Counted from the first letter of the stretch, positions 17,281 to 26,140 are shown. The stretch is DNA of 64,000 bases from Candidatus Saccharimonadia bacterium (GCA_023257815.1 JALRBJ010000001.1:30410-94409), one strand, 5' to 3'. A program made the numbers and translations. Notes: a model not told the origin generated them from the letters alone.

Positions 17281-19053
17281 CTACTGTAGCAGAATATCAT
17301 CATCTGGAAGCCTAAAAAGGCCTTCATCTAGTCGCTTTTGATCAAGATAATGCGCCACGAATCCAACAGTTCGAGGAATAACAAAAAGTGCGTTGAAGAA
17401 GTCTGCTTTAATAAGCCCACTAAGCTGATTCGTGTCATAGCCTTCCTCGTTTTCTAAGATATCAAGCATAAGGGCTGCAACGTGTCCGTCAACGTTGAGT
17501 ATTAAGCTCCCTTTTTTGGTTGTAGTAATCGACTCGATAGATTTTGCGTAATCAAAGTAGCGATGTGTCGGGAGCTGCTCTGCGAAAGCAGCTAGTTGCT
17601 TTGTGCGTGGATCAGGTAAGCCAAGTCGGTATTTTTTATGGCCGATGCCTCCGATGTACTTCTTTTGACGTGCATAGGATTCAATATGTTGACGAGGATC
17701 AAGGTTTTCACTGACACCATCGAACCACTCATTGGCTGCGTCATTTATTGCACCACCAAAGCGTGGACCTACTGTTAGCAAGCCGGCTGCAAGTGAATCT
17801 ACAACACCCTTGCCAGCTCTTGCAGTTATGATGGTAGTCAGTGCACCCGAAACCTGAGGTCCGTGATCAACCAGTAAAAGGAAAACGGTTCTAATGAAGT
17901 CGGTTGTAACTTGGGATTTTGGTTGTTTGCCAAGTAGAGCACTGGTAATCTGAAGTGCAATATCACCACGGTCTGTCCAGTCTTGTAACGAAGAACCTAT
18001 AAATTCATATCCGTCACCAGTTTCTTTGCTGATGGTAGAAGAAAACTTGCTAGCAATCCTGTTAGTATTAATTGCTCGATCAAAATGAGTGGTCGGTTGA
18101 GAGCTTGGAATCTCTTTGATTGCTTTAGCAAAATCAGTCATAGACTGTGCAACAGTCACACCACTTGCAGCCAGCGCCTTACGTTTTGCACTTGCGGTCT
18201 CATCGTTCGACCCAGCAAGGGCTTTGGCATGTCCGAATTGAACTGGTTGTTCAAAGCTTTCACCGATTACGCCCGCGATGTAGGCGATGACTGGTTTTGT
18301 AACCTGCTTGGTCTTGAGTAAATCAGCAACATCGTATTCGTCCTGGCCACCAAGTTCACCATAGTACACGATGTGTGATGTATTTGGATCTTTCTGCGCA
18401 GCCAAAAATGCGTCTTTCGGTGATGTTGATGGGAATCGATCACCACCAAAGCATAATGCAAAGCTAATCTGATGATCTGTTGATGCCACCATGGTAATGA
18501 TTTCGTTAATCATGCCACCCGATGCTGACAGTACTGCAACTGAGCCAGGCAATGTGAGTCGATTTTTCTCCAGTTGTCGCCAGTCAACACCACCAACAAC
18601 TCCAAGTTTCAATGCGCCAGGTACTATCAAGCCAACGCCAGCTGGACCAATGATAGTTTTCCCTTTTTGTTGGTAGTCGTGTAATAAGGTCAATGCGTGT
18701 TCTTCAGGTACATCTTCAGCAAAGATATGTCCGCCATCTGCATCAGGAAAATCTTCAAAAAAATTTTGAGTCGACATCAACGCACGTCGGCCAGAATTAA
18801 CATTAAACATCCACGTTATATTGCTAAGTGCTTCTGCGGCGGCAAGTGTAGAAGTGAAGCAAGGTATAAGGACTTCACTATTGCCCCAGAAATATTTTTG
18901 GAATCGACCACTTCCAGTAACGATACCAACAATTGATGGTGTCTCTTTGCCAGACAGATAATCAAAATCAAGAATCGTTTGACAACCTTGAGGATAGCTG
19001 CCGAGTACAAGAATCTTTCCCGGATTCTCTCGAATGTTTGCTATATCACGCAT
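17281..19053 (-). CDS. aclA: ATP-citrate lyase, CoA-binding/citrate-synthase-like subunit (AclA-type)
   Basis: The 590-residue protein matches the C-terminal half of ATP-citrate lyase. It shows the CoA-ligase segments GPAGVGLIVPGALKLG and SGGMINEIITM, the phospho-histidine motif VQFGHAKALAG (H275) and a citrate-synthase-like end with GPRFGGAINDAA, GIGHKKYRLGLPDPR, LILNVDGH and GFVAHYLDQKRLDEGLFR. The enzyme uses ATP to cleave citrate with CoA into acetyl-CoA and oxaloacetate. The ATG at 19053 overlaps the upstream aclB-type stop by 8 nt and has GGAG about 8 nt before it. The combination with the ATP-grasp subunit next door makes a complete two-subunit enzyme. Confidence 0.88.
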   Translation of the reverse strand: MRDIANIRENPGKILVLGSYPQGCQTILDFDYLSGKETPSIVGIVTGSGRFQKYFWGNSEVLIPCFTSTLAAAEALSNITWMFNVNSGRRALMSTQNFFEDFPDADGGHIFAEDVPEEHALTLLHDYQQKGKTIIGPAGVGLIVPGALKLGVVGGVDWRQLEKNRLTLPGSVAVLSASGGMINEIITMVASTDHQISFALCFGGDRFPSTSPKDAFLAAQKDPNTSHIVYYGELGGQDEYDVADLLKTKQVTKPVIAYIAGVIGESFEQPVQFGHAKALAGSNDETASAKRKALAASGVTVAQSMTDFAKAIKEIPSSQPTTHFDRAINTNRIASKFSSTISKETGDGYEFIGSSLQDWTDRGDIALQITSALLGKQPKSQVTTDFIRTVFLLLVDHGPQVSGALTTIITARAGKGVVDSLAAGLLTVGPRFGGAINDAANEWFDGVSENLDPRQHIESYARQKKYIGGIGHKKYRLGLPDPRTKQLAAFAEQLPTHRYFDYAKSIESITTTKKGSLILNVDGHVAALMLDILENEEGYDTNQLSGLIKADFFNALFVIPRTVGFVAHYLDQKRLDEGLFRLPDDDILLQ

Positions 19054-20173
19054 CAATATACTCCAGTGCTTCGTTAATCACATCAGTTAGCAAGATGTCA
19101 GATCCATGAACACTACCATAAAGTCCCTTCGCTTTAAGGAATATTTCCATCATAGCGAGTCCTTCGGTTTCGTTGGGTCCACCACGCCGCACGTAAACTC
19201 GTACATGCTGCTCAACGATTTGATCCTTACGCTCGCTAAGCGCCTGGATTGTACCGGCAAATGTCTTTTTAACATCTGTAAAGTTGGCTACACCACCTGC
19301 AATAATCAAGGCTTTTCGTGAAGCATTTGATTGCAGCATCACATCGAGCAGAGCCTGTGCATAGATGTAAGATTCCTCAACAGTCGCTCCGCTATATTCG
19401 CCAAAGTTACCCATCAGATTAGCCCTGTGCTGATTAGTGGCCTCATCGGCGACAGTAATGCTGGCACCACCACCAAAACAGATGAGCCACAGTGACCCGT
19501 TGGGGTTGATGAGACGAAATGAGAAGGATGCTGGTGAATTGCGATTCAGCTCGCTGATCTTTTCCTCGCTCTCGGTTCTACTATGTACGTCAACAATATC
19601 GTCGTCTGTCCAGTCGCTGGCATATGCGCCGGCGCTATCAACCAAGACTGCGGCATCAAGCAAGATACATTCTTCATCTCTTATAATGAGTGGGTTAATC
19701 TCGATAAAACTAAGATGCTGTTGATGCATGGTTGTTATGATATGGTTCACAAAAGTGGTTGGCAGAGGTGCGGTTTCAGCCGTGAAACTCTCGACGCTTT
19801 GTGGATTATCTTCTATATCAATACCACCATGCTTAGAGTATTGAATGATGATGCCACCACGAGTCTTTTCGAAACTAACGTAACGCTCCTCGTCGTCATC
19901 ATGGACTAGCATGGGTTCTGCAATAAAACGACTGAAGCCTTTTTGGGAAAGTTCCGTAACGGTCTGAGCAGCGTCTTGTTTTTTGACATTAACCCTCAGT
20001 AGTCCTTGCTTACCACGCTTTTTGATTCCTTGATCAACCTTCACAACATAAGGCGTTTGTTCATCAAGCTTCTCAACGTCTTCATCTAAAGTGCTGAGAT
20101 TAATGCTAAAGCCCTGGTAATTACTTACAAGGAGCTGCTTTGCTTTATATTCAGATAACTTTTGTCTTGACAT
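19046..20173 (-). CDS. aclB: ATP-citrate lyase, ATP-grasp subunit (AclB-type)
   Basis: The 375-residue protein resembles the N-terminal ATP-grasp half of ATP-citrate lyase more than succinyl-CoA synthetase beta: YVVKVDQGIKKRGKQGLL, FIEINPLIIRDEECILLDAA, LWLICFGGGASITVADE, GNFGEYSGATVEESY and VRVYVRRGGPNETEGLAMM all follow the lyase pattern. It should bind ATP and supply the phosphate to the catalytic His of the partner subunit. The start is placed at the ATG at 20173, inside the 3' end of the GNAT gene (23-nt overlap), because the family begins shortly after it. It is translationally linked on both sides. Confidence 0.85.
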   Translation of the reverse strand: MSRQKLSEYKAKQLLVSNYQGFSINLSTLDEDVEKLDEQTPYVVKVDQGIKKRGKQGLLRVNVKKQDAAQTVTELSQKGFSRFIAEPMLVHDDDEERYVSFEKTRGGIIIQYSKHGGIDIEDNPQSVESFTAETAPLPTTFVNHIITTMHQQHLSFIEINPLIIRDEECILLDAAVLVDSAGAYASDWTDDDIVDVHSRTESEEKISELNRNSPASFSFRLINPNGSLWLICFGGGASITVADEATNQHRANLMGNFGEYSGATVEESYIYAQALLDVMLQSNASRKALIIAGGVANFTDVKKTFAGTIQALSERKDQIVEQHVRVYVRRGGPNETEGLAMMEIFLKAKGLYGSVHGSDILLTDVINEALEYIDA

Positions 20174-20606
20174 AGTCGGTTGTAGGCGAAATTTTAGTGT
20201 AAATGAAACTGTCACGTTTTGTGTACCCAAGCTTCTCGTAAAAGCGAAGAGCATCTTGTCGTTCAGCGCGACTAGTGAACTCTATTTTATAACAGCCTTT
20301 GTTCCAGGCCCATTGATCACAGGCTTCAAGAAGTCTTGTACCAACACCTCCTCCTCGAACGCTAGGATCAACTATTACGTCGTCAAGTCTGCATTCTATA
20401 CGGTTAAGTTTGAGCGCACTATTTAAGACAGCCATGCCAACACCAGCTCCATCTTTAGTAGCGAGGATGACATCTGCATGAGGTGAATCGACAATATCAA
20501 AGAATATGTTTTTTATCTGTTTACTTGTTACTTTTTTCATTCGAAGTATGCTAAGTAGGCGCGCAACATCCTCGATATCTTTCTTGAGTGCTGGACGTAC
20601 TTCCAT
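20151..20606 (-). CDS. GNAT-family N-acetyltransferase
   Basis: The 151-residue protein has the GNAT acetyl-CoA-binding motif A (VDPSVRGGGVGTRLLEACDQWA) and motif B (FYEKLGYTKRDSFIY). It is the first gene of an operon with the two ATP-citrate lyase subunits and overlaps aclB by 23 nt. An acetyltransferase paired with an acetyl-CoA-producing enzyme may be meaningful: it could use or sense the product. Its substrate is unknown. The promoter is AGTATA at 20614-20619 (TATACT on the minus strand), 7 nt before the ATG. Confidence 0.85.
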   Translation of the reverse strand: MEVRPALKKDIEDVARLLSILRMKKVTSKQIKNIFFDIVDSPHADVILATKDGAGVGMAVLNSALKLNRIECRLDDVIVDPSVRGGGVGTRLLEACDQWAWNKGCYKIEFTSRAERQDALRFYEKLGYTKRDSFIYTKISPTTDYVKTKVI

Positions 20607-20641
20607 ATCTTAAAGTATAGCATTTGGTATACTTTAAGATA
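20606..20641. promoter_or_regulatory. Palindromic divergent promoter between the acetyl-CoA operon and tsaE
   Basis: A perfect 14-bp inverted repeat (TATCTTAAAGTATA at 20606-20619 and its complement at 20628-20641) flanks an 8-bp centre. Each arm contains a -10 box: TATACT for the minus-strand GNAT gene and TATACT at 20628-20633 for tsaE. The symmetry extends beyond the -10 boxes, so it may also be an operator. Confidence 0.65.
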
Positions 20642-20643
20642 AC

Positions 20644-21099
20644 GTGAAAATACAACTTGCATCCGAAGAAGAAACCAAGCTATGGGGTCAGAAAATTGGC
20701 ACCATTCTGCGCGCTGGTGATTGTATTGAATTGATTGGTGACGTTGGTAGCGGTAAGACAACGCTTACTAAAGGTATTGCACTTGGCTTGGGTATAAAGG
20801 AAACTGTGCAAAGTCCGACATTCACCATTAACCGCACCTATGATAGTTCGTCTGGACTACGCCTGAGCCACTACGATTTCTATAGGTTGAGCGATCCAGG
20901 TATTATGTCCGAGGAGCTTGCAGAGTCGTTGGGGCAGTCCGATACGGTCGTGATCATTGAATGGGGCGATATCGTTACATCGGTATTACCAGAAGATCAT
21001 GTAAGAATTACGTTTAGCTCACCAACCGAGACAGATAGAGACATTACGCTCGAAGGTTCAAGTGAAATCATTAACCGGATAGCTGGAGTAACTAAATGA
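20644..21099 (+). CDS. tsaE: tRNA threonylcarbamoyladenosine biosynthesis ATPase TsaE
   Basis: TsaE is the small ATPase that supports t6A37 synthesis by TsaB/TsaD. The 151-residue protein carries Walker A GDVGSGKTT (32-40), SPTFTINRTY and HYDFYRL, all hallmarks of the family. The GTG start is 10 nt after a TATACT box. It overlaps tsaB by 4 nt. Confidence 0.95.
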   Translation: MKIQLASEEETKLWGQKIGTILRAGDCIELIGDVGSGKTTLTKGIALGLGIKETVQSPTFTINRTYDSSSGLRLSHYDFYRLSDPGIMSEELAESLGQSDTVVIIEWGDIVTSVLPEDHVRITFSSPTETDRDITLEGSSEIINRIAGVTK

Positions 21100-21482
21100 T
21101 CCTAGCGCTTGATACGTCGACACCGATTTGTAAGACATGGCTGATTGACGGTGCGAACCAAAAATACGAGGAGTGGCAGGCGGATAGGCAATTAGCTGAT
21201 AACCTAATAGGCTTCCTACGCAATCGACTGCAGTCAGAAGCTAAAAACTGGAGTGATGTGTCGGGAATTGTAGTCTTTCGTGGCCCTGGTAGCTTTACAG
21301 GCTTACGGATTGGGTTAACGGTAATGAATACATTGGCCGATACTAACGGTATTCCAATTGTTGGAGCCACAGGGGATGACTGGCTACCGACTGGCTTGAA
21401 GCGTCTTGATAGCGGTGAAAATAACGAGCTTGTGATGCCACTCTATGGCCGTGACGCCAATATTACGAAACCACGCAAATAA
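21096..21482 (+). CDS. tsaB: TsaB-like t6A biosynthesis partner (short)
   Basis: The 128-residue protein has the TsaB N-terminal features ILALDTSTP and FRGPGSFTGLRIGLTVMNTLAD. It is shorter than many TsaB proteins (about 200 or more residues) and lacks most of the second lobe, which is a recurring trait of small genomes. TsaB is an inactive paralogue of TsaD that holds the t6A complex together. The ATG overlaps the tsaE stop by 4 nt. tsaD is not in this window. Confidence 0.85.
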   Translation: MILALDTSTPICKTWLIDGANQKYEEWQADRQLADNLIGFLRNRLQSEAKNWSDVSGIVVFRGPGSFTGLRIGLTVMNTLADTNGIPIVGATGDDWLPTGLKRLDSGENNELVMPLYGRDANITKPRK

Positions 21483-21487
21483 ATACG

Positions 21488-21517
21488 TTGCCAGTAGGCT
21501 GGGTGAGGCGCTACAAT
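21488..21517 (+). promoter_or_regulatory. Promoter of rny with a long leader
   Basis: TTGCCA (21488-21493) and TACAAT (21512-21517) are separated by 18 nt. The predicted transcript has a leader of about 190 nt before the rny ATG at 21712. I see no ORF in that leader and only a weak GC-rich fold near 21673-21690. Confidence 0.5.
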
Positions 21518-21711
21518 AGAAGTAGCTTGAAAAAGCCAGATTTGAAAAATTTTGATACTATCACGCTCACGAATTACCCGCTCGCTCCCTAAAAGCTGAA
21601 CGTAGTCTCAATCAAGTGAACTTACCTCAAATTAAAACGCATAAAATATAAACTAGCTGATTCTTATCTACGAGGTGCGGGCCTTCAGGCGTGTAAGAAA
21701 GGAAGTGTACT

Positions 21712-23196
21712 ATGGAAGTAATCATCGCGATTGTCGGTGCTTTGCTTGGTATTGGAGGAAAAGTTGCCTACGATCGTCAGCAGAAGATAAACGGCAAGCA
21801 CAAGGCAGACAAAGAATTGGCTGCGGCTCAAACCAAAGCCAGTGATATTGTTTTGAAAGCAAAAGATGAGGCTCTTGAAATTGAAAAAGAGCGTCGCAAA
21901 GAGTGGAAAAAGACTGAGGATCGCTTAGCTGAGCGTGAAGTGAGTCTAGACAAGAAGTTGGATGAATTAGATAAGCGTGCCGAGAAGCTACGCACACAAG
22001 AAGATGAGGTAGAAGATTTAAAGACTGAGATTCGTGAAATCCGCACTAAGCAGCAAGATAAGCTTGAAAAAATCGCCGGATTAAAGAAAACCGAGGCTGC
22101 CGATAAGTTAATGCAAATGACCGAGCGTGATATAAAGCACGATCTTATTGGATTGGTAGATAAGCTGCAAAAAGATGCGATGCAGGATGCTGAAGAGCGC
22201 GCACAGACGATACTTGTATCGGCTATGGAGCGAATGAGTTCAGAGGTCACTGCTGAACGTACTGTGACTGCGATCAAGCTGACTGATGATGAGATGAAAG
22301 GTCGCATTATTGGTAAAGAAGGTCGCAACATTCAAGCCTTACAGCGTGCTACAGGGGTTGATATTTTGGTTGACGATACGCCAGGCATGATCGTAATGAG
22401 TAGCTTCGACCCCGTACGGCGCCAGGTTGCTCGTCTAACACTTGAGATGCTGATGAAAGATGGTCGTATCCATCCTGGTCGAATTGAAGAAGTCGTTACT
22501 AAAGCCGAGAAGCAGATTGATAAAGAAATCGAACGTGCTGGTGAAGATGCGGCGCGTGAAGTTGGAGTTGTAGGAATTCCAAAGGAAATGCTGCGCCTAC
22601 TTGGAGAGCTTAAGTTTCGTACCAGCTATGGTCAGAACGTACTACTGCATTCAACTGAAATGGCACACATTGCAGGTATGATTGCCGAGGAAATCGGTGC
22701 GAATGTTCGTGTAGCGAAAATCGCCACCTTGCTCCACGATGTGGGCAAGGCTGTCACTCATAAGATCGAGGGTAAGCATCACCACATCGGCGCAGAACTT
22801 GCCCAAAAATATGGCATGAGTGAAGACATTGTCCATGCAATTCAAGCTCACCATGACGATATCGAAGCTACAACTCCAGAGGCGCTTGTGGTGCGCGTAG
22901 TAGATGCTGCTTCGGCGGCACGCCCAGGTGCTCGTAATATTTCTGCCGAGAACTTTGCAGAGCGCATGCGTGATCTTGAAAATATTGCCACCGGTTTTGA
23001 TGGCATTGATAAAGCCTACGCCATTTCTGCTGGTCGTGAAGTGCGTGTGATCGTAAAACCAGAGCGTGTTGATGATCTTTCGAGCATTAAGCTAGCGCGT
23101 GATATTGCCAACAAGATTGAAAGCACGATGCAGTACCCGGGTACTATTAAGGTGAATGTTATCCGCGAGACACGTGCGACCGAGTTCGCGAAGTAG
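21712..23196 (+). CDS. rny: Ribonuclease Y
   Basis: RNase Y is a membrane-bound endoribonuclease that starts mRNA decay. The 494-residue protein has an N-terminal membrane helix, a long charged coiled coil (about 30-185), a KH domain (RIIGKEGRNIQALQRATG, near 197-215) and an HD domain with HDVGK near residue 342 and HHHIGAELA. It has a ribosome-binding site (AAAGGAAG) and a long leader. The 3' end overlaps the convergent membrane-protein gene by 38 nt, so antisense effects at the ends are possible. Confidence 0.96.
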   Translation: MEVIIAIVGALLGIGGKVAYDRQQKINGKHKADKELAAAQTKASDIVLKAKDEALEIEKERRKEWKKTEDRLAEREVSLDKKLDELDKRAEKLRTQEDEVEDLKTEIREIRTKQQDKLEKIAGLKKTEAADKLMQMTERDIKHDLIGLVDKLQKDAMQDAEERAQTILVSAMERMSSEVTAERTVTAIKLTDDEMKGRIIGKEGRNIQALQRATGVDILVDDTPGMIVMSSFDPVRRQVARLTLEMLMKDGRIHPGRIEEVVTKAEKQIDKEIERAGEDAAREVGVVGIPKEMLRLLGELKFRTSYGQNVLLHSTEMAHIAGMIAEEIGANVRVAKIATLLHDVGKAVTHKIEGKHHHIGAELAQKYGMSEDIVHAIQAHHDDIEATTPEALVVRVVDAASAARPGARNISAENFAERMRDLENIATGFDGIDKAYAISAGREVRVIVKPERVDDLSSIKLARDIANKIESTMQYPGTIKVNVIRETRATEFAK

Positions 23197-23752
23197 TTGC
23201 GGGTTGAATTAACCACGCACATACAAAGCAAAGTAGGCTGAAGCCAAGTAGAACTGCGGCTACTATAATAATAATTTGCTTAGTGAGCTGATCAATAGGT
23301 GGTATTAGCAGGCCAATAAAAAAAGGAAGTAGCACGAGTATTAATTGAATCTCTATGACTAACTTCCTTGAGAGCTCTCTCCGTTTTTTAGCGGGGAGAG
23401 CTTTATGATGAGTTATTGTTGGAATAATTGCTTCGGCAGTGTGCTGCACTACGTGTTGGCCAGTTTTGCTGATTGTGCGGGGTAGGCGTATGAATATGAT
23501 TATTGTCAAAATAAGTACGAATAATGTGATTGCACCTACGACTAGTACGATAATCGGAGATAATTCATCTTGAGGGCTAGTTTGAGGTGTAGGTTCTGGG
23601 AGTGGAGTAGCAATAAATGTATCAAGTGCACCTGACTTAACAAGCGGGGGCAATGCAATTATAAAAATCCAAAACCATTGGAATAAACAGCTCATGTAGC
23701 CAATTCCAAGTAAGATAGATCTGAACATGATGAGTAATCGCTGGCGATTCAT
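23159..23752 (-). CDS. Multi-pass membrane protein of unknown function
   Basis: The 197-residue protein has about four membrane helices (near residues 10-32, 65-90, 140-160 and 165-185) with a Pro-rich external loop (PLPEPTPQTSP) and a basic cytoplasmic loop. No family was recognised. The start is set at the ATG at 23752, because ATCATA at 23759-23764 (TATGAT on the minus strand) is 6 nt upstream and AGTCAA (TTGACT) lies at 23780-23785. It overlaps the end of rny by 38 nt. Confidence 0.7.
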   Translation of the reverse strand: MNRQRLLIMFRSILLGIGYMSCLFQWFWIFIIALPPLVKSGALDTFIATPLPEPTPQTSPQDELSPIIVLVVGAITLFVLILTIIIFIRLPRTISKTGQHVVQHTAEAIIPTITHHKALPAKKRRELSRKLVIEIQLILVLLPFFIGLLIPPIDQLTKQIIIIVAAVLLGFSLLCFVCAWLIQPATTSRTRSHVSRG

Positions 23753-23896
23753 GTTCCTATCATACCAAAACGGGGGGTAAGTCAAGTAAATATAAGCGAA
23801 TGCGACAAGCAGACAGGAAAAGTTTATAGCTGGCGGCCATAAACCTTATAGATCCATGACTACTCGAAGCATTCGTACGCTTGTAGGTCCGCTATC

Positions 23897-24232
23897 TCAG
23901 AAGACCTTGTGCACCAGTAACCCGAGCAATAGGACGATTGTCGCTATCAGAACGTAGAGCTGCAGCATCTGGTAATACGGCAACCTCGGTGGCTTAGTTT
24001 GATCCCGGTTGCCAGGGTAAGTTACGAATCCAAACACTGGTAGTAACAGACCAATAGTCATGTTCGTCCAGAAGTCCAACTCTCCCCAGGGGAAGTTTGG
24101 AAACCAGCTTCGAATCTTGAATATGACGATGGTGTGCCAGAGTGCTACTGAAAGCGAGTAGGGCAGTACGTAAAACAAAATCGTGAGGAGGAGCGAAAGG
24201 GTCGATCGGTTGTCAGATGATTCAGTGCTCAT
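23897..24232 (-). CDS. Small three-helix membrane protein of unknown function
   Basis: The 111-residue protein has membrane helices at about 11-33, 55-73 and 88-108 and a basic internal loop (GNRDQTKPPRLPYY). The gene is more GC-rich than its neighbours. On the minus strand it has AGAGAGG before the ATG and a TTGCTT-17-TAAAAT promoter near 24310-24340, so unlike most genes here it has a leader of roughly 75 nt. In this it resembles the GC-rich orphan next to it. No family was recognised. Confidence 0.65.
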   Translation of the reverse strand: MSTESSDNRSTLSLLLTILFYVLPYSLSVALWHTIVIFKIRSWFPNFPWGELDFWTNMTIGLLLPVFGFVTYPGNRDQTKPPRLPYYQMLQLYVLIATIVLLLGLLVHKVF

Positions 24233-24407
24233 AGGTGCAGCCTCTCTTCAATTCGCTGTCTGCTTGTCAAGTAACACCTCCGAAGAGATGTCTCGACGAA
24301 AGGTTACTATATTTTACAATAAATTATCATAATAAGCAATGATCTTCTGAGCCAGATTCTTTAAGTCGCGGATATATTCGTTAGATAGGATTAATAGTAA
24401 ATTAATT

Positions 24408-24469
24408 AGCCCGCATCAACCGCGGGGTTCACTCTGGCGTATTCCAGAGGAACCCCGCTGATGCGGGCT
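24408..24469 (-). terminator. Very stable terminator of GC-rich cassette 1
   Basis: AGCCCGCATCA (24408-24418), GCGGGGTTC and CTCTGG pair in order with CCAGAG, GAACCCCGC and TGATGCGGGCT (24459-24469), giving 26 bp around a 6-nt loop. It starts 3 nt after the stop codon of the minus-strand gene and is followed by a T-rich run. Confidence 0.85.
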
Positions 24470-24472
24470 TGG

Positions 24473-24802
24473 TCACTCGGCGTCACTCAGGGGCAGCTGG
24501 AGGCCGTCGATCTCGATCACCGTCATCACGAGCTCGGCTCCGGACTCGTTCTCGAGTGGTCTCTCACTCAAGGGATCCAGTTGAACCGCTTGAATCCAGA
24601 CCTTGCGAAGTGTGGACAACCTGGGGGCCTTGATGAGCCAATCCCACTCCTGAGCCGATAGATCAGTCCTCTTGATGGCTGCCCGCGTCTGTAGGGAGGC
24701 ATCGAGATTAATGATGATCTCGACGATTCCCTCGCTGTGATCTACGTGAGTGATCACGGTGCGGAGGGCAGGCGTAAAGCTGCTGAGCGTTGTGTGGTGC
24801 AT
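24473..24802 (-). CDS. GC-rich orphan protein (cassette 1)
   Basis: This 109-residue acidic protein has no signal peptide, membrane helix or motif that I recognise. It is preceded by AGGAG 6 nt from the ATG and by a perfect TTGACA-17-TATAAT promoter, and followed by a very stable terminator. The codons are strongly GC-biased (CTC, ATC, GTC, GAG and CGG are common), unlike the neighbouring genes. The reading frame is convincing, because wobble positions are GC-rich only in this frame and the flanking signals fit it. It is one of four such genes in the window and is likely of foreign origin. Confidence 0.7.
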   Translation of the reverse strand: MHHTTLSSFTPALRTVITHVDHSEGIVEIIINLDASLQTRAAIKRTDLSAQEWDWLIKAPRLSTLRKVWIQAVQLDPLSERPLENESGAELVMTVIEIDGLQLPLSDAE

Positions 24803-24866
24803 GGCAATCTCCTCTCAGAGAGCTCTAACCGATCAGAGTGTCCGATCGAAAGCCATTATGAGATTT

Positions 24867-24895
24867 ATTATAGCAAATTATTATTGATTTGTCAA
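24867..24895 (-). promoter_or_regulatory. Consensus promoter of GC-rich cassette 1
   Basis: On the minus strand TTGACA (24890-24895) and TATAAT (24867-24872) are separated by exactly 17 nt, and the -10 is preceded by TTTGC. This is a fully consensus housekeeping promoter. The leader is about 55 nt. Confidence 0.85.
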
Positions 24896-24924
24896 ATATG
24901 CAGAATCTCGAAAGACCAAAAGGG

Positions 24925-26067
24925 TTAATCCCTAAATGTCTTCCACGCTAGTAATACACCAAGTGCGGCAAGTAAGAGTGAAACTACAAATACTAAGTCA
25001 TTCCATAAGTAGGCCACGCTGCCTAAGGTTAAGCAATATAGGCCGGTACCAAAACATAATGCTACTTCTTTTGAGCATGCATAGATAAATCCATGCTTCT
25101 TCATTTTGTCGTGGAAACGTGAAGTAAAACTGCTATCATAAGCATTCCAAACAACACCGTAGGCAGTTTTTATTAGTGTTACACCAAGCGGTGTTGCGGC
25201 TGCAAAGAATGTTCCAAAACTGATTACTTGCAGAGTAGAGGCTAGTTTATTAGATTCGTAACGATTCTTATCGATTAACTTTCCGTATAGAAGAGTCAGT
25301 AGCGTCTCTATGAAGAATACACAGACGATGATAAATCCAAATAGCTCTAGTGACTTCACAACAAAGAAGACGAGCAGTGCAACAACGACATTATTGAACC
25401 CCATGCTACCGGCAAATCCCGTAAAGGCGAAGGCATCAAGCCGAAAAGTACGTGAAAGAACATGTTTCATAACTTGGCCATAAGTTAGAGATATCTTTGA
25501 ATGCACGCTATCAAGTAGCTTGATGAGTGAGAATGATGCTATTAGAATCATAGCCGATACTAATAGGGCAACAGGCAAGAAAGAGCCCCAAATTGTTACT
25601 GAGATCGTTGCAAACCCTATCGCTAAAGCTGCACTAATGCTATTAATAGCTATTTCAAGTGTTAGGAAGCGACCTCGCGTATTTTTTTCGATGAAGATTG
25701 CCTGTAAATAGTGCTTTGCTGGATGGTAAAGTCCGCGTGAAGCAGCATGAAAAATAAAACTAAAGAAACCAATGAGTGGATAGATGCTAAATAGACTTAA
25801 GGTTAAAAAATAAAGCACCAAGAGAACATTCGACACAATAATAGTGTTTTTAATCCCTAATCTACTAACTGCTGTAGCGCTGAGTGGGCTTAAAATTGAC
25901 CGCACAATGAATTCTGCACCGAAGTAAATAAATACAAGATAGAGAGGTAGGCCTTGGGTAAAAAGATTCACGCCCACAAAAGTCAGCACAAGCGCCGAGG
26001 CAAATTGCATTGTTGCGGAATTAATATAAAGTGCCAGGTAGTTCTTATTTAGCATGTAGTCGCGCAT
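24925..26067 (-). CDS. Major facilitator superfamily permease
   Basis: The 380-residue protein has 11-12 predicted membrane helices and the loop pattern of MFS transporters (VSRLGIKNTIIVSN after helix 2). The substrate is unknown. The ATG at 26067 is 7 nt after TATGAT (26075-26080 on the minus strand), so the mRNA should be leaderless. A tRNA-Pro gene lies just upstream on the same strand and ends in its own terminator. Confidence 0.8.
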   Translation of the reverse strand: MRDYMLNKNYLALYINSATMQFASALVLTFVGVNLFTQGLPLYLVFIYFGAEFIVRSILSPLSATAVSRLGIKNTIIVSNVLLVLYFLTLSLFSIYPLIGFFSFIFHAASRGLYHPAKHYLQAIFIEKNTRGRFLTLEIAINSISAALAIGFATISVTIWGSFLPVALLVSAMILIASFSLIKLLDSVHSKISLTYGQVMKHVLSRTFRLDAFAFTGFAGSMGFNNVVVALLVFFVVKSLELFGFIIVCVFFIETLLTLLYGKLIDKNRYESNKLASTLQVISFGTFFAAATPLGVTLIKTAYGVVWNAYDSSFTSRFHDKMKKHGFIYACSKEVALCFGTGLYCLTLGSVAYLWNDLVFVVSLLLAALGVLLAWKTFRD

Positions 26068-26103
26068 TCACTCCATCATAACAAAAGAAAAACAATACAA
26101 TAA

Positions 26104-26128
26104 AAAAAGCCCCTGCACTAGGGAGATT
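26104..26128 (-). terminator. Terminator of tRNA-Pro
   Basis: A short CCCT/AGGG-centred hairpin is followed on the minus strand by seven T residues. Confidence 0.6.
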
Positions 26129-26140
26129 TAAAATTCAACT

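Noticed and set aside
21828..22331. A Ser-rich 167-codon frame opposite RNase Y
   Set aside because: It is the antisense of the coiled coil; low-complexity Glu/Lys codons read as Ser/Phe on the other strand.
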